Source: Hymenopellis radicata (Eukaryota; Basidiomycota; Agaricomycetes; Agaricales; Physalacriaceae). From it: DNA of 64,000 nt. The notes under the pieces are model-generated. The model had not been told where the DNA came from and did no database searches. It saw only the letters and a program-made list of their open reading frames with translations. How positions within the stretch are numbered: the first letter of the stretch is position 1; each line of letters starts with the position of its first letter. The stretch is from NCBI GenBank assembly GCA_015501595.1, contig JADNRX010000140.1, positions 62,001 through 126,000 on the forward strand, given 5' to 3'. Shown one piece after another: positions 23,245 to 35,425 of the stretch. Position numbers and translations under genes: made by a program.

Positions 23245-25497
23245 ATGGTAGGCCGTCGCTTTACATTTCCTGAGTGTCCTCTTAAATATCGGTAGCTTCT
23301 CAGAATTCGCTCGAAGGATGGCAACTTTCGATATCAGATGGAGCCAACAGACGACATCGCTGTCCTGTTGAGCAAGGTGATGATTTTCGTTGCGTCCAAT
23401 AGAACTCTCTTTAACATCTCGCTGCAGATATTAGAAGCGTCTCCGAATGCAGATCCGACTACGATGACAATCTCGGACCAGCCTCGGGGAAACGAAGTAC
23501 CCATTGTATCGTTGAAAGGCAGAAACCTGAAAAGCATTGGCGTCAAGTGTGTATATCGCTACGTTACATGGAATATCTCCTAACCAGTGTTGGTACAGCC
23601 ATGGCGATCTGCTATTTGTTAGTTACAAAGACAAGGTCGAGTCAACTGCTATATCTGAACCGTCATCTTCGACCGCGCCACAAGTGCCAGCTTCTGACGA
23701 GAAACGAGTTTGGGAATTAGTTACAGAGGATGCGGTCGACTCGTATTGGCGCTCTTCAGACGGCAAAATACCAAGAGGTCGTGATCCTATCTTCTGCAAA
23801 CACGGGCTTAAAGGGATGTGCGATTATTGCATGCCTCTAGAGCCATACGATGCCGCCTTTCACAAGGAGAACTCTATAAAGCATCTGTCCTATCATGCAT
23901 ATCTCAAGAAACTTGCTCCCAAAACGGCGACTTCTTCTGCGTCATTCCTCCCTCCGCTTGATCCTCTGTCGTACAGAGTGAAGACACCGTGTCCGACTGG
24001 TGGCCACCCTGCTTGGCCAGCCGGAATTTGCACATCCTGTCAACCGTCCGCCATTACACTACAGTCACAGCCGTTCCGAATGGTGGATCACCTGGAAATC
24101 GCGTCGATGGATATCGTTGACAGGTTCCTACAATCTTGGAGAATGACCGGTCTCCAGAGGTTCGGTTGGATGATTGGTCGTTACGAGCCCTATGACAAAG
24201 TACCGATGGGTATCAAGGCTGTCGTAGAAGCCATTTACGAACCTCCGCAAGAGGGCGAGCTTGATGGCTTGACTCTTGGACTTCCATGGGAGGACGAGCA
24301 ACGGATTAGACGAATTGCAGAGGAAGCTACGACTCCGTTAACCGTCGTGGGATACATCTTCACCGATCTGGATCCTACAGAGGAGGACAGGACCAAGAAC
24401 GTTTTCAAGCGTCACCCAGGTTCATTTTATATCTCATCCTTGGAAGCCATTTTTGCGGCGGTAATGCAGAACACCAATCCCACCCCTTCCAAATCCTCTC
24501 CGACGGGAAAGTTTTCGTCGCGTCTTGTCACGGCCATTTTGACCGGAACAGAAGATGGGCAAGTAGATGTATCGGCTTACCAGGTTTCCGCACAAGCCGA
24601 AGCTATGGTGGAGGCAGATATGATAGAAGCCAGTGTCGATCCTGGAATTGTGCGAGTGAAGGAAGAGGATCGAAGTCAGGACACAGCACGATACGTGCCT
24701 GACGTCTTCTTCTCGTTCAAGAACGAGTACGGTCTAGAGGTCAAGAAGAGCGCCAAACCTGCATTCCCGGTAGAATACCTCTTGGTCAACGTAAGCATTG
24801 TTCCTCTGCGTCGGACTGTCTCGTTAATATTGAACAGGTAACGCATGGTTTCCCTCAAAATCCTTCACCAATGTTCCGATCAACTGCATTCAAAATCGAA
24901 AATAGACAAGGTCTGGAAGATCAAACCGTCGACAGCGTACTGTCCTCTTTGGTGTCCTTGAATGCACCGGATATCGTGGAGAGCAAAAAGATGATTCCCG
25001 GCCAAGCCCACAAAACATTCGAGTTGGCAAAGTGGCTAAGTGATTTGCACCTTATTGCATTCCTCGATACCACGCAACTTCTAAGTCCGGTAAGCGATGA
25101 ATGACAGTGGTATCAACAATCATTAACATTGTAACAGGATGACATGAAGATCCTGATCAAGGTCGCGTCTTCACCCACGCTGCTGGAAGATGTCAGCCAA
25201 TTGGATCCTCTACTGGCTACTGATGGCTGGCAGACGCTCATGACTTTCGCCCGAGAAAGCGCCCGTGAGTGACTGTCAAACGTTAGTATGGACAATTTTT
25301 AACGTCACGCAGCTCGAAACACCAAGAGTTCCTCGGCCATGGACGAAGATATTCCTCAGGATGTACTGGATCAGATTGCGGCCGAACAGGCGGCCTCTGG
25401 AGGTAGCGGAGCCGGAGCGCGGATCTGCCCTCATTGCACGTATGAAAATTATCATGGCGGCAATGATTGCGAAGTCTGCGGGTTGCCTTTACAGTGA
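23245..25497 (+). CDS. NPL4: NPL4, Cdc48/p97 ubiquitin-substrate adaptor
   Basis: Partner of UFD1 that brings ubiquitinated proteins to the Cdc48 ATPase (ERAD, proteasome delivery). The N-terminal UBX-like domain reads LLRIRSKDGNFRYQMEPTDD and DQPRGNEVPIVSLKGRNL. Then come the zinc-binding FCKHGLKGMCDYCMPLEPYD, with HLSYHAYLKKL, an MPN-like domain (GWMIGRYEPYDKVPMGIKAV) and a C-terminal NZF zinc finger (CPHCTYENYHGGNDCEVCGL). Exons: 23245-23247, 23296-23546, 23599-24790, 24838-25089, 25138-25264 and 25313-25497. The first coding exon is just the ATG. This start is chosen because ATG joined to CTTCTCAGAATTCGC gives MLLRIRSKDG, the family start. Frame intact. Confidence 0.93.
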
Positions 25498-25623
25498 ATG
25501 AATGCCCAGTCTTGTAACAGTTATTCAAATAACAAACTTCGATGTAATACTACTTATTGAACGTAGCAGTCTGAAAAAGAGCATTAGAACCGTGGCCTCT
25601 TATACGAAAAAAAATGCCAACCT

Positions 25624-26402
25624 TCACGTTCGAAGCCAAGCGGTCTTCGCGATCTTCTTCTGCTTCTTCTGTTCTTTGAACCTTTCCTAAGCAACAGTTA
25701 GCTACGTACGTCGGATATGTTGATAAGACGGCTAACCAAGTCCTTCTTGGACGGGCGTTTTCTCTTCTTGCCTTCCGCCTCCTCCTGGGCCTGCTCCTGC
25801 TCGCGCTGCTTTTGCCAACCGTCGACATCAAAGTAGAACTCGCTCATGCGTTTCGCCCGCTCGTACTCAGACATATGGCTTGGATCCCTAGCGTCGTTAG
25901 CCGTGAAGCGGCCTGTCCGAGCGTTGAATCGTGCTGCCGCTGCATAGCTTCCTCCAATGCCGCTAGGTCCAGCACCGAGAGTAGGATCGAGGTGGGCCAA
26001 CGATGGGTCAATCCCAGCCGCTAAAGCAACCTCGTACCGCGATGGCTGATGTGTAGCGGTAGATGTGGAGGCTTCTGGCTGAGCTGCAGGTTGAACAGGG
26101 TTCTCCCATGTAGTTTGATGAGTCGCGGTATTGTAAAAGTAATACGCATTGTGCTGCGGAGAGTAAATAGCCTGCCAATCACCATTGGTCGGGACTGCCG
26201 GGATGGCGTCCGTGGGCGGGGAATTGGGTGTCTCTGTGCTTGTTTCATCTGGGGTTGTTGTTTCTGTGGTCGACTCGGACTCGGTACGTTCTTCCTGCGC
26301 TTCAGCTGTTTCCGGAGACGGCGAAGGCGAGGTCTCTTCGCTTTTATCCCGTGTTTCCTTCTCGTGTTGCTCGGATGCAGCAGAAGAGGACGGAGAGGCC
26401 AT
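25624..26402 (-). CDS. WW domain protein
   Basis: Two exons (26402-25737 and 25686-25624). The N-terminus is a Ser/Glu/Thr-rich disordered stretch, followed by one WW domain (GDWQAIYSPQHNAYYFYN, then TTWENP) that should bind proline-rich ligands. A conserved fungal C-terminal part follows: RFNARTGRFTANDARDPSHM, SEYERAKRMSEFYFDVDGW, and a basic end (FKEQKKQKKIAKTAWLRT). Proteins with this layout are usually nuclear and linked to RNA processing, but the exact role is unknown. The start MASPSSSAASEQ is chosen over an upstream in-frame Met at 26504, which would overlap the COX19 coding region. Confidence 0.82.
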
Positions 26403-26485
26403 GATGTTCGTGGTCGAGGAGTGAAGTTCAAGCTGAGCATGGTGCCGGCCCGATTCAGTTTTCTCACGCTCAGTCTCTTCCCTCC
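26403..26485. promoter_or_regulatory. Compact bidirectional promoter, WW gene / COX19
   Basis: Only 83 bases separate the two divergent start codons, so both genes must share regulatory DNA or start transcription inside each other. Confidence 0.5.
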
Positions 26486-26899
26486 ATGTCGTTTGGAAGA
26501 CCACCTTCCATTAATCTTGGCTTCAAGCCCTCACCTCCCGACCGCGGCTCGTTTCCTTTAGACCATTATGGTACGACTAAGGTCACGGTTTTGCCAACGA
26601 TTATTCACGATTTCTAGGGGAATGCAAGGACAAGATGATGCTTTACATGACATGTCTTAAGGCAAACTCCAGCAACTCTACACCATGTAGAGAAGTGAGC
26701 AAAGAGTACTTGAATTGTCGGATGGACAAGTGCGCAGATGACTGTATTGCATCCCATCCCTGGCTAATCGTTCTGAAGAGGCCTAATGGAGCGCGACGAC
26801 TGGAAAAACCTTGGTTTATCGGCTTCAAAGACGGCGTCCCCAGTTGATCCTTCCTCGTCGCCAGCTCAGCCCCCCGTTCCACCAAGGAAATCATCATAG
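26486..26899 (+). CDS. COX19: COX19, twin CX9C intermembrane-space protein
   Basis: Needed for copper delivery and assembly of cytochrome c oxidase; imported by the Mia40 relay. Exons 26486-26570, 26618-26729 and 26779-26899. The start MSFGRPPSINLGFKPSPPDR, then GSFPLDH, is the family signature. The two CX9C pairs are C-KDKMMLYMT-C and C-REVSKEYLN-C. KGLMERDDWKNLGL follows and the protein ends in a Pro-rich tail. Frame intact. A third Cys-rich frame read through the second intron is only the intron. Confidence 0.93.
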
Positions 26900-27329
26900 A
26901 CTATTACGTAAACGTCAAGTTACTGTACACTATAATATACAGCCGAAGGATGGGCTTGTTTTCGATTTGACGCATTACTCAGTCAAGTGGGATGGAACAG
27001 GACTCGCCGCGCTGTTTTACTAAATCGGCGCGGTATCGGGGTGGCCATGATAGTAAGTATCGGACACGTCTCACGTGAAAGAAAGCACGTTCGTCCTCAG
27101 TGAGGTCAATTCGCATCAGCTTTCGATTTTTCTAATACGAACGTGTAGGCTACCACTACTCTGTCGATAGCAATGTGGCGGAGCATCTTACCAAAGGTGT
27201 GCAACACTTGGCAGGAACGTTCGCTCGTAAACACTAGCTTGAAGTGCCTGGATGATTCGACAATAAATACCGCGATGCTTCAATACGGCACTTTCCTGGG
27301 ATTTCCTGTCTTCTTCACTTGAATCGGTC
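26900..27329. other. Intergenic, no gene seen
   Basis: 430 bases between COX19 and the phosphodiesterase gene, both rightward. It holds the COX19 3' end and a promoter. No coding frame or RNA structure was recognised. Confidence 0.45.
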
Positions 27330-28855
27330 ATGTTGGCGCCGATAGGGGGTGTATTCGCTATTAGTGCTTTCGCAGCTCATCAGGCCCTTGCTATACCATC
27401 GTTATACGGACAGAGTCAGAAGACTTTCGATCTTCAAGGTCATCGTGGCGGGAGAGGCGAAACGGTTGAAAGCACATTGGCCAGTTTCGCATGGTTCGTC
27501 CATTCTCCTCTCCATTGTTTATTTTCTGCATGCCTCCGTTAGGGGTTTGATCAATGGTGTGAAGACTCTTGAGTTGGACAACGGTATCACGAAGGTAAGT
27601 CTGTAAATCATCTTTTGTCCCGCGTCGAATTCACGACATATTAAGGATGGCGCGGTCATCGTCTGGCACGACGAATCCATAGACGGCACTAAATGTATGG
27701 ATACTGAACCCGTCGTACGTACGCGGTGCATAACATTGTAGACTGATCTGACCGTCGCATAGACAGCGGACGATCCTGATTTTCCATACGTCGGAAAGTA
27801 TATTGCTAATCTAACCTTGGCACAAATCAAAACACTAGATTGTGGCTCTCAGAGATTGAATGACTTCTGTAAGATACGCATAGGAGAATCATCGGGACTT
27901 TGCTCTGACGACTTTCTCTTAGCTGAGCAACTTGCCTACCCTGGTTTGAAGCTATCGACTCTGCAGGAACTCTTCGCGTTCGTGGAGTGTGTTGACTCTG
28001 ATAGGCGTGTCATGTTCAATATTGAGTCCAAAGTCGATGCGGACTTTCCCAATTATACACGGACAGTCGATGATTTTGTTGAACTACAGTATGCGGCTTT
28101 CCAAAGCAGTCCTTACTTGCACCAGATCACGGTGAGTCGCTACGATACTGTGGTGCGCCTCTCTTACAAAAAATTCAGTACCAAAGTTTCGATTGGAGGA
28201 CACTGATTGCGATGAAGGTATCTGTCTACTAATTATGTTACTGCCAATGCTTCCTACTCAGAAGAATGTAGTCCAAGGATTCCTCGGTACCAACAGCAGC
28301 TTTGATCTCGTCGTAAGTGTCTCTATAGGATCGAGCAACATTAATTCTCAGTTTGACTGTAGGGGAACGTCAGTTGGTGCTGATAATGGCACATCCAACT
28401 GGTTAGCAGGCTTGCGGCTTGATTCATTCGAGGGAACAACTGGTGTCCAAGTTGCCAGAGCTGCTAGTGCAATCGATGCAGATATCCTCTCCCCTTCTGG
28501 AGCGTCAGACAGTACGCCTGTCGTGGATCCCAACATGGAGGGCTTTATCTACTTCACGACGGAGGACATGATTTCCGAGGCACACGAACTTGGAATGGAA
28601 GTCAAGCCCTGGACGGTAAGTGTCCAAGACTTCCTTTGAGCTGAGGTGCAATCTGAGTTTTCGATTGGTAGATTAATCGCATGAATATCGCCCAACAACT
28701 CTTGGAGTGGGGAGTAGATGGAATCATTACGGATTATCCTCATGCCCTGACAAGACTGCTAAAGCAGCAGAAGTATAGAGTTGAGGATAGTTTTTTTGAG
28801 CACGTAGTCATGAAATGCTTCCACCAACACGCTCAGTATATTTAAGTAATTGTCG
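27330..28855 (+). CDS. Secreted glycerophosphodiester phosphodiesterase
   Basis: Hydrolyses glycerophosphodiesters to glycerol-3-phosphate and an alcohol. A signal peptide is visible (MLAPIGGVFAISAFAAHQAL, cleavage near AIP). The catalytic start is LQGHRGGRGETVESTLASF, with the GDPD HRG and E residues. ELDNGITKDGAVIVWHDESI carries the metal-binding E/D and the second His. FNIESKVDADFPNYT and WGVDGIITDYPHAL complete the TIM barrel. Nine exons with very short introns, including one of 39 bases (28312-28350). All joins keep the frame, and about 350 residues is normal for the fungal extracellular type. Likely role: phosphate scavenging from lipids or wall-surface metabolism (inference). Confidence 0.85.
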
Positions 28856-29037
28856 TAGTCGCAGTAGTAAAATACGGAGAAGTGTGTGCACCACAAGTGC
28901 CTGTTTTCAAAGGAGGCCGAGACTGGCGGGACAAAACGGCAAGTTGAAAACGGAGCGCGTGGATAGGTGCGGCAAAATCCGGACTGGACGCTGGCCCGAG
29001 TTACCTCCTCAGTGTTGCGTGAATTCTTCCGTCCATC

Positions 29038-30067
29038 ATGGCCAGCTTCGCCGTTAAAAAAGCATTATACGTTGCGCCTACCGTGCGCACTCTCGCGTCG
29101 GGCGTGCCTTCGGCCCCTCTTCTTAACCTCGCGGCTAAGCCCCTCGGTGAAGCTCATGGACACGGTTCGTCGTCCCGTTCCGACTCGCCAGCGAAATGGG
29201 CTGGAGGCGTCTCCTTGTCCTCGTCAGGACTGGTTTCCAAGACGGTTTTCAATGGTAAGTTGTATCTTTTTTCAAGATTTACACGCATTAATGGTGGTCG
29301 CAGCGCCGATAACAACTGGCTTCCAATCCCGCCTACTTCATACATCTGCCGTAGTCAAGGACGCCCCCGAAGTTCCCGACTTCTCGGCCTACCGCGCTCC
29401 AAACACTGACAAGAACCGCGCCTTCTCATATTTCATGGTCGGATCACTTGGCGTCCTTTCCGCCTCTATGGCAAAGTCCAGCGTGTCAGAATTCCTCGTC
29501 ACCATGTCTGCCTCCGCCGATGTCCTTGCCCTCGCCAAGGTCGAAGTCGAACTCGCCAATATTCCCGAAGGAAAGAACGTCATCATTAAATGGCGTGGCA
29601 AACCCGTTTTCATCAGACATCGTACTCAGAGCGAGATCGAGGAAGCCCGGTCAGAGGACTGGAAATCCTTCCGTGACCCGCAGAGTGACGAAGAACGCGT
29701 AAAGAGGCCGGAATGGCTTGTCATGCTGGGTGTCTGTACTCATTTGGGTTGTGTACCCATCGGTGAAGCGGGTGATTACGGAGGATGGTATGTTCTCGCA
29801 TAATGGCAACCTGAGTTCTCCCTCACGTCGAATTCTGCTAGGTTCTGCCCCTGCCACGGATCTCATTACGATATCTGTGAGTTCGTTTGGTTTCATGTCT
29901 GCATAGCTAACGTACCTTGATAGCCGGACGTGCCCGTAAAGGTCCTGCTCCAGTAAGTCACCTTTCCCACTTGTTTAGGATTGACCATTTATATTACTTT
30001 CCAGAGCAACCTCGAAGTTCCTGCCCATGAGTTCAATGATGCGGAAGGGAAGCTGATTATCGGTTAA
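29038..30067 (+). CDS. RIP1: Rieske iron-sulfur protein of complex III
   Basis: Electron carrier of the mitochondrial bc1 complex. The N-terminal targeting sequence is basic and hydroxylated (MASFAVKKALYVAPTVRTLA). A single membrane helix and hinge follow (FMVGSLGVLSASMAKSSVSE, then MSASADVLALAKVEVEL). The 2Fe-2S ligands lie in CTHLGC and CPCHGSHYD, with SGRARKGPAPSNLEVP after them. Introns: 29255-29303, 29788-29842, 29878-29924 and 29953-30004. The protein ends KLIIG, slightly short of some fungal orthologues but plausible. Frame intact. Confidence 0.94.
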
Positions 30068-30138
30068 TCACGTCGTCGTGTATCCTACACTATAGAAATT
30101 CTAGGGCTCTTCAACTGCAATATGGTAGTGTTGTAGAA

Positions 30139-30660
30139 GTGCACGGTGTGAATGTTTTCGCTGCTGTGGTGAGTCTTTGTCGTTTGATTAGGACAATAAG
30201 ATGGGAACTTGCTACACTATTGCCTACGCTCTCTTCCAAGTGTGTCTCCACAAGCTGTTCTCTTTCGCGCTCTGACAACTCATGTAGGGTGTTCAGTTAT
30301 GACTGCAGTGTTTTATTCTTGGCTAATGAGATTATGGCTGGCGATAATGAACTTCGCGCATTGACAATCTCCTCTATGAACGTCGTTCAATACTCCGTTT
30401 CTGCTTGGCTACCTATCATCATCTTCCCTCAAACCATCTTACATTCCGCACTGACCTGACTCGATACAGGCGCTACGGTTCGAGGCGTAGAACCTTCGGC
30501 AGTCCTGCTAACTTCCGGCGCGGGTTCCCTGCGACTTTCGGTTTCGTGATAGCAGGTCTGGTAAGCGGAGAATCGACATGCTTCATTCTCACCGGATATC
30601 GAAAAGATTACGGTCGTTGGAATCAAATTTCTGGCGGACAGAGATGAACAGCGCAGTCGG
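30139..30660 (+). pseudogene. 3' relic of an MFS anion/vitamin transporter gene
   Basis: A stretch reads ANEIMAGDNELRALTISSMN, then VVQYSVSAWLPIIIFPQT, then after a possible intron RRGFPATFGFVIAGL. These are C-terminal blocks of fungal MFS permeases of the Dal5/Fen2/Seo1 group. The preceding VMTAVFYSW block is in a different frame (one base missing near 30322). Stops cut the region after PQT and in the FEA block. Only about 500 bases remain between Rieske and the aldehyde dehydrogenase, whereas a full gene needs about 1.5 kb, so the N-terminal ten helices are gone. I read a decayed remnant rather than a mis-spliced gene. Confidence 0.6.
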
Positions 30661-31071
30661 CGGGTTTCTGGTCTTGAGGATGGCAGCTCTCTGGACGATA
30701 AATCGAGGCCTGAGTAGGATGCTAGAGGATTCGACAAGTGGTGAATATTTCATTATCATAGAGCCATGAGAATGGCACGCATTGAAATAGTGCTATCAGC
30801 GTTTCTTCCGTGTAAAACTTGAAACGGGTACGTAGGTACTAAGTATTATTGCGTTAAGCTGCCGCCCATGCCGGTCGGGACAATGCGCCATGACGGAAGT
30901 GAGCGGATCGACGTCTTATCCAAGTCTTATCTTTCCTACGTGTACGTAACGTGCGAGACCAATCATACGTTCTCTACCCCACTCATGCGTCTCGCAGCTT
31001 CACGCTTTACAAGCATCATCTGGACGGGCAAATCTATTCTCCACAATTCCGGCCACACCTGTTGGAGAAGA

Positions 31072-33251
31072 ATGGCTAGCTCTCAAGCATCTGAATTGGT
31101 TCGTGGCATACTAACCTTCTTGAATGCTCACACAACGGATTCTAGTTCGGGTTGAAGGATCCATCCTTGATCAAGTTTCAAGGACTTATTGACGGCAAAT
31201 GGATTGATGCAAAGCAAGGCGGTACCATAGAGGTTTTCAGTCAGTCCGACTCTTAGTCACTATGAACGCGCTTCATTGGAATTTTAGATCCTGCTACGCT
31301 CCAGAAACTTGGCGCCGTCCCCGAGATGGGCCTAGCGGAAACTAAAGAAGCGATTGCGGCCGCGTCCAAAGCCTTCCTATCCTGGAGTACAACATCACCC
31401 AAAGTACTGCTCCCATAAGACTCGACACATCTGTCTCTCACGAGAAATCAGCACAGGCACGATATCCTCATGAAGCTCTTTGCATTGATGCAAGAGCATC
31501 ACGACGATCTAGGACGCCTGATTGTACGAAACCGTCAACCCCCCCAAGCATTCCCTGATTTCTTTTAGACCATCGAGAATGGAAAACCTCTCGCAGAGGG
31601 AAAGGTGAGAATATGGGCACTAGTTTCTGAAGAAAATCACTGACCACCGCGATACAGGGCGAGAATACTTACAGCGCGTCTTTTATCGAGGTGGGCCTTC
31701 TGGCGCGTTGAACTGAAGACCGAAGTTGAATACGCGTCACTTTCATCTAGTGGTTTGGTACGCCTTTAACAGCTCTGAATGGTATATAGGCTAACATTGA
31801 CACTAGCCGAGGAGGCTGTGAGGACGTACGGAGGTTTGTCCGACTCGCGTCGCGCCGCGTCGTTGGTTTGCTCATGTATTTTCAGAACAAATACCTGCTG
31901 TGTTGAATAACATTCGCAACGTTGTAATCAAACAACCCATAGGTCAGTAATCGATATTTCTCGTTGTGTGTTTGCTTAAAATCACAAGGTGTCGTGTACG
32001 TTCTCTGTTCCGGCACATATCAGCGCCTCTGATAATCGGCGGCCCAGGTCAATCATGACTCCTTGGAACTTCCCCTCTGCTATGATCGCTCGTAAGCTGG
32101 GTCCCGCTTTGGCCGCGGGTTGTACTGCCGTCATCAAGCCACCCCCGGAAACACCTTTCTCTGCTTTAGCAATCGCCGAAGTAAGCATCTTTACCGTCAT
32201 TGTATGTGCCTAACAAAGATACCAGCTCTGCCGACGTGCTGGTGTACCCGATGGCGTTGTGAACGTTGTTACGACCATGAAGAATGTCCAAGAAGTGGGT
32301 AAGGAAATGTGTGAAAACAAAGCCGTGAAGAAGGTGTCTTTCACCGGGTCAACACCTGTGGCAAAATTGCTGTATGGATTAGCTGCTTCAACGTTGAAGA
32401 AGTGTGTACCTAATGCTCGATGTATTTCGTTTGCTCACATACCTCAGAGTGTCTTTGGAAGCGGGTGGCAATGCGCCCTTCATAGTCTTCGACGATGCAG
32501 ACATAGACGAGGCAGTTCAAGGTATAGTCAGAGTATAATCATTGTCTTTAGCAATGACTGAATACATGTCCAGCTGCTATACTCTGCAAGTTCCGCGGAA
32601 CGGGTCAAACCTGTGTATGCGCCAATCGAATCTATGTCCAATCTGGTGTCTATGCAGAATTTGCTGCAAGACTAACAGAAAAAGTAGCCGCATTCAAAAT
32701 CGGCGATGGTTTGGACCCAGAGACGTGAGTCCTTCTAGTTTACACCGTGACAGGCCGCTCAGACTCGACGCAGAACCCATGGTCCACTCATCCACGCCCG
32801 TGCAGCTGAAAAGGTGAAAAAGCATATCGATGATGCCGTTGCTTTGGGCGCGGAAATTCTTACCGGTGGCCATCACCGCGAAGGGACGTCCTTTTTCGAG
32901 CCCACGGTGCTCGCAGGGGTACCCCCAGAAGCATTACTTAACCAGGAGGAGACCTTCGGGCCACTTGCTGCTTTGTGTCAATTCACCACTGAAGCTGAGG
33001 TCATCGAACTCGCAAACAATACGGACGTTGGCCTTGCAGGATACTTCTTTTCGCGCGACGTGGGGCGGGTATGGCGTGTTGCTGAGAAGCTTCAGGTTGG
33101 TATGGTTGGCGCGAACACGGGCTTGATCAGCCAGGCGGTCATTCCGTTTGGAGGTGTCAAGGAAAGTGGTCTAGGACGAGAAGGTGGACCGCATGGGATT
33201 GATGAGTTTATGAACACAAAACTCATTGTGTTCGGCGGTCTAGGAATGTGA
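31072..33251 (+). CDS. Succinate-semialdehyde dehydrogenase (aldehyde dehydrogenase superfamily)
   Basis: Oxidises succinate semialdehyde to succinate in the GABA shunt (family assignment; substrate not proven). Visible: [51 protein letters not shown], the catalytic Glu in [20 protein letters not shown], the catalytic Cys in [27 protein letters not shown] and [16 protein letters not shown]. About 14 short exons; all joins kept one frame when chosen by consensus, e.g. TSPK joined to [16 protein letters not shown] using the acceptor 6 bases before a second one. The double Cys (CVC) after the active site resembles the redox-regulated loop of SSADH. Confidence 0.88.
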
Positions 33252-33436
33252 CCTGGACTCTTGAAGAAACACTGTACATCTACTGAATGTGTCCTGTAAC
33301 CAGATTGTAGCTTCGTATGTTTAGTTCTTACCTTGCTCCGGCTATTGTCTGGACTCGATTACGGGCCGAGAGCTAGCGATCTTATAAAGCAGCCAGACGT
33401 GGGTAGTTACATTGTTTCTTGCCCACCACCTAACAA

Positions 33437-34265
33437 ATGGCTGATGTTGAACTACTTACCTTGGCCTCCTTTTCTAAACTCGTTTCTCTAAATGGCTTGT
33501 ACGTGACTGGATTTGCCTGGTTGTATGGCATGTGTACGTGGTTGATGTCTTGATTTCATGGCTCTGTAGCTGAAGTTATTCGTGATTTTAGCGGTCTGGG
33601 TGTCTTTCTTTGGCGGTAAGAGATACATTGTGCAACTGGTTAATCTTCTCTAACAAGGAATATAGGTGTAATCGCCTACAAAGCTTTACGTGCGTGAATC
33701 TCACTGTTTACTCGCGACTCCTCTTCATGAAAACATTGAAAAAGCCCGACAACAATTCGGAACCCTCCAGCACAAGACCTTCCCTGTCTACTTCGTTATG
33801 TCTATCCTTTTGTCATCGGTACTCCTCGGACTCTGGACGAAATCACACCCGAATGTTGTTGCCTATATTGCGAACCCTCTCGTTGCCGATGTAGCTCAAG
33901 CATACGTCCTGGCGTCAGTCTCGGTTGCGCAAGGTTTCAATCACTTCTTTATCGGTCCTCTGACGAGCAAGTGCGTATGTAGCATTATTTGCTGACATCT
34001 TACTGAAGACATCTTTCTAGGACGATGTTCGAACGACACCGTCAAGAAAAGACCGAAGGCAAAGCGTATAACGAGGCTGATGTGAAATTTCTAGGCTACT
34101 TTCCATGTTCGTTATACTGAAAAATGTCTTCAGGTATCAGATGACATGAAGGCGCTAAACAAGCGCTTCGTGCAGCTTCACGGAATTAGTTCACTCGCTA
34201 ATTTGTGGGCCGTCATTGCCTTGAGCTTCCACGGTTTATGGATAGGAAGTGCTGGTGTCGCGTAA
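33437..34265 (+). CDS. TMEM205-like (DUF4149) membrane protein
   Basis: Small multi-pass membrane protein. Spliced, it reads NGLYVTGFAWLYGMSVWVSF, then FFGGVIAYKAL, PRQQFGTLQHKTFPVYFVMS, a helix SILLSSVLLGLWTKSH, and FERHRQEKTEGKAYNEADVS, DDMKALNKRFVQLHGISSLA. The FGxLQ and FERHR…LNKRFxxLHG blocks are typical of this family, whose members have four helices and are linked in animals to drug resistance; the fungal role is unknown. The first intron needs the later acceptor (…GATTTTAG) to give YGMSVWVSFFGG. The earlier acceptor gives a stop. Frame intact. Confidence 0.8.
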
Positions 34266-34348
34266 TATAGAGTGATCCAGAAATCACTTTGTACAGTGTA
34301 CACCGCAGAACCAGTATGTTGATATAATTACAATGTTCAATACACGAA

Positions 34349-35246
34349 TTATGCGCCCACGGACTCCATCTCGGGCATGTAACCTTCCCGCAGACTTCTC
34401 TCTAGTTTGCGGATCTCTTCTACACTGGTGGCTTTCGCGATTGCCGCCTTCACCCTTTCGGCTTCCTCTTTGGACATGAAGCGTCCTGGTTTTATCGTCG
34501 AGACTGCTGGACGAGGCTCATCGGAGAGTAGAGCAACTTTGGAGGCCTGCGTGGATACGGCGGTTGAAATGGTGGTCGCAAGGGCAGTAGGGAGCTTTTC
34601 AGCCGTCAGGAAAAGTGTTTTGGCCATCTGTCGCTCCTACATATGCGCGATAAGTAGATGGACGGATTGCGAACGGTCGTGGCAGGCTCACCTTGTCACG
34701 AATTCTCTGGAAATCCAATACTCTTAGTCCTGGTATTCTCCACGCAAGCCATTCGCGATACCATTTTTTCTCTCGAACAGGATTGCCCAACAGGGACAAG
34801 TATGTGAGGTTTTTGAGTTCCTTGAGAGGCTCGAGATCGCCGAGTTCAGCGAGATTGTTGTTTGTTAGAACCAACGTGGTTAGATGAGGGACCGATAGGT
34901 GAATGGAGGGAGAGATGGTGGTTATTCGGTTGTTGGCTAGCAGTAGGGTATGGAGGCGTTTAAGCAGAGGGAAGTTGCCCAATGTGACGATGGCATTGTC
35001 CGTCATGTCAATCGCATCGTGTTGATCCTGTAGGCCATGAAACGAATGAAAGACGTGGAAGTAGCAGTACATACTCGTGTTATACCGAGATTTTCGATGA
35101 CAGGTATTTTGTATCCTGTGAAACGGTGTTGGGTATGCAAATCGATTTGAGTGAGGGAAAAACGCACCTCGCAGATCCAGCTGCCGTTCTTTGCATGGAT
35201 TCAGAGCAGACTGCGCTTGTGCAAGGAGCTCGGGAGCTAGCTTCAT
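34349..35246 (-). CDS. LEA1: U2 snRNP A' protein
   Basis: Leucine-rich-repeat protein that, with U2B'', binds stem-loop IV of U2 snRNA in the spliceosome. Start MKLAPELLAQAQSALNPCKE with RQLDLRGYKIPVIENLGITR, then DQHDAIDMTDNAIVTLGNFP, LLKRLHTLLLANNRITTISP, LTTLVLTNNNLAELGDLEPL, and the LRR cap NPVREKKWYREWLAWRIPGL RVLDFQRI. The C-terminal part is helical and Lys/Glu rich. Exons on the minus strand are joined at three short introns, all in frame. The start is 180 bases from that of SAC1 on the other strand. Confidence 0.92.
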
Positions 35247-35425
35247 GGTAGAAGGGCAACTTGAATAATTCGTCCTAAATAGGAACGCGTTCAACACTCA
35301 AAGAGGCCCCAGGCGCCTTGTCTCCGCCTCCTACGTTCATACCTAAATCCAACCAACTCGCAGTCTCGCTGCCCGTACCTTCATTCTTCTCCTTCAACAC
35401 ATATTTAAAGCAGGACTAGGCTGCC

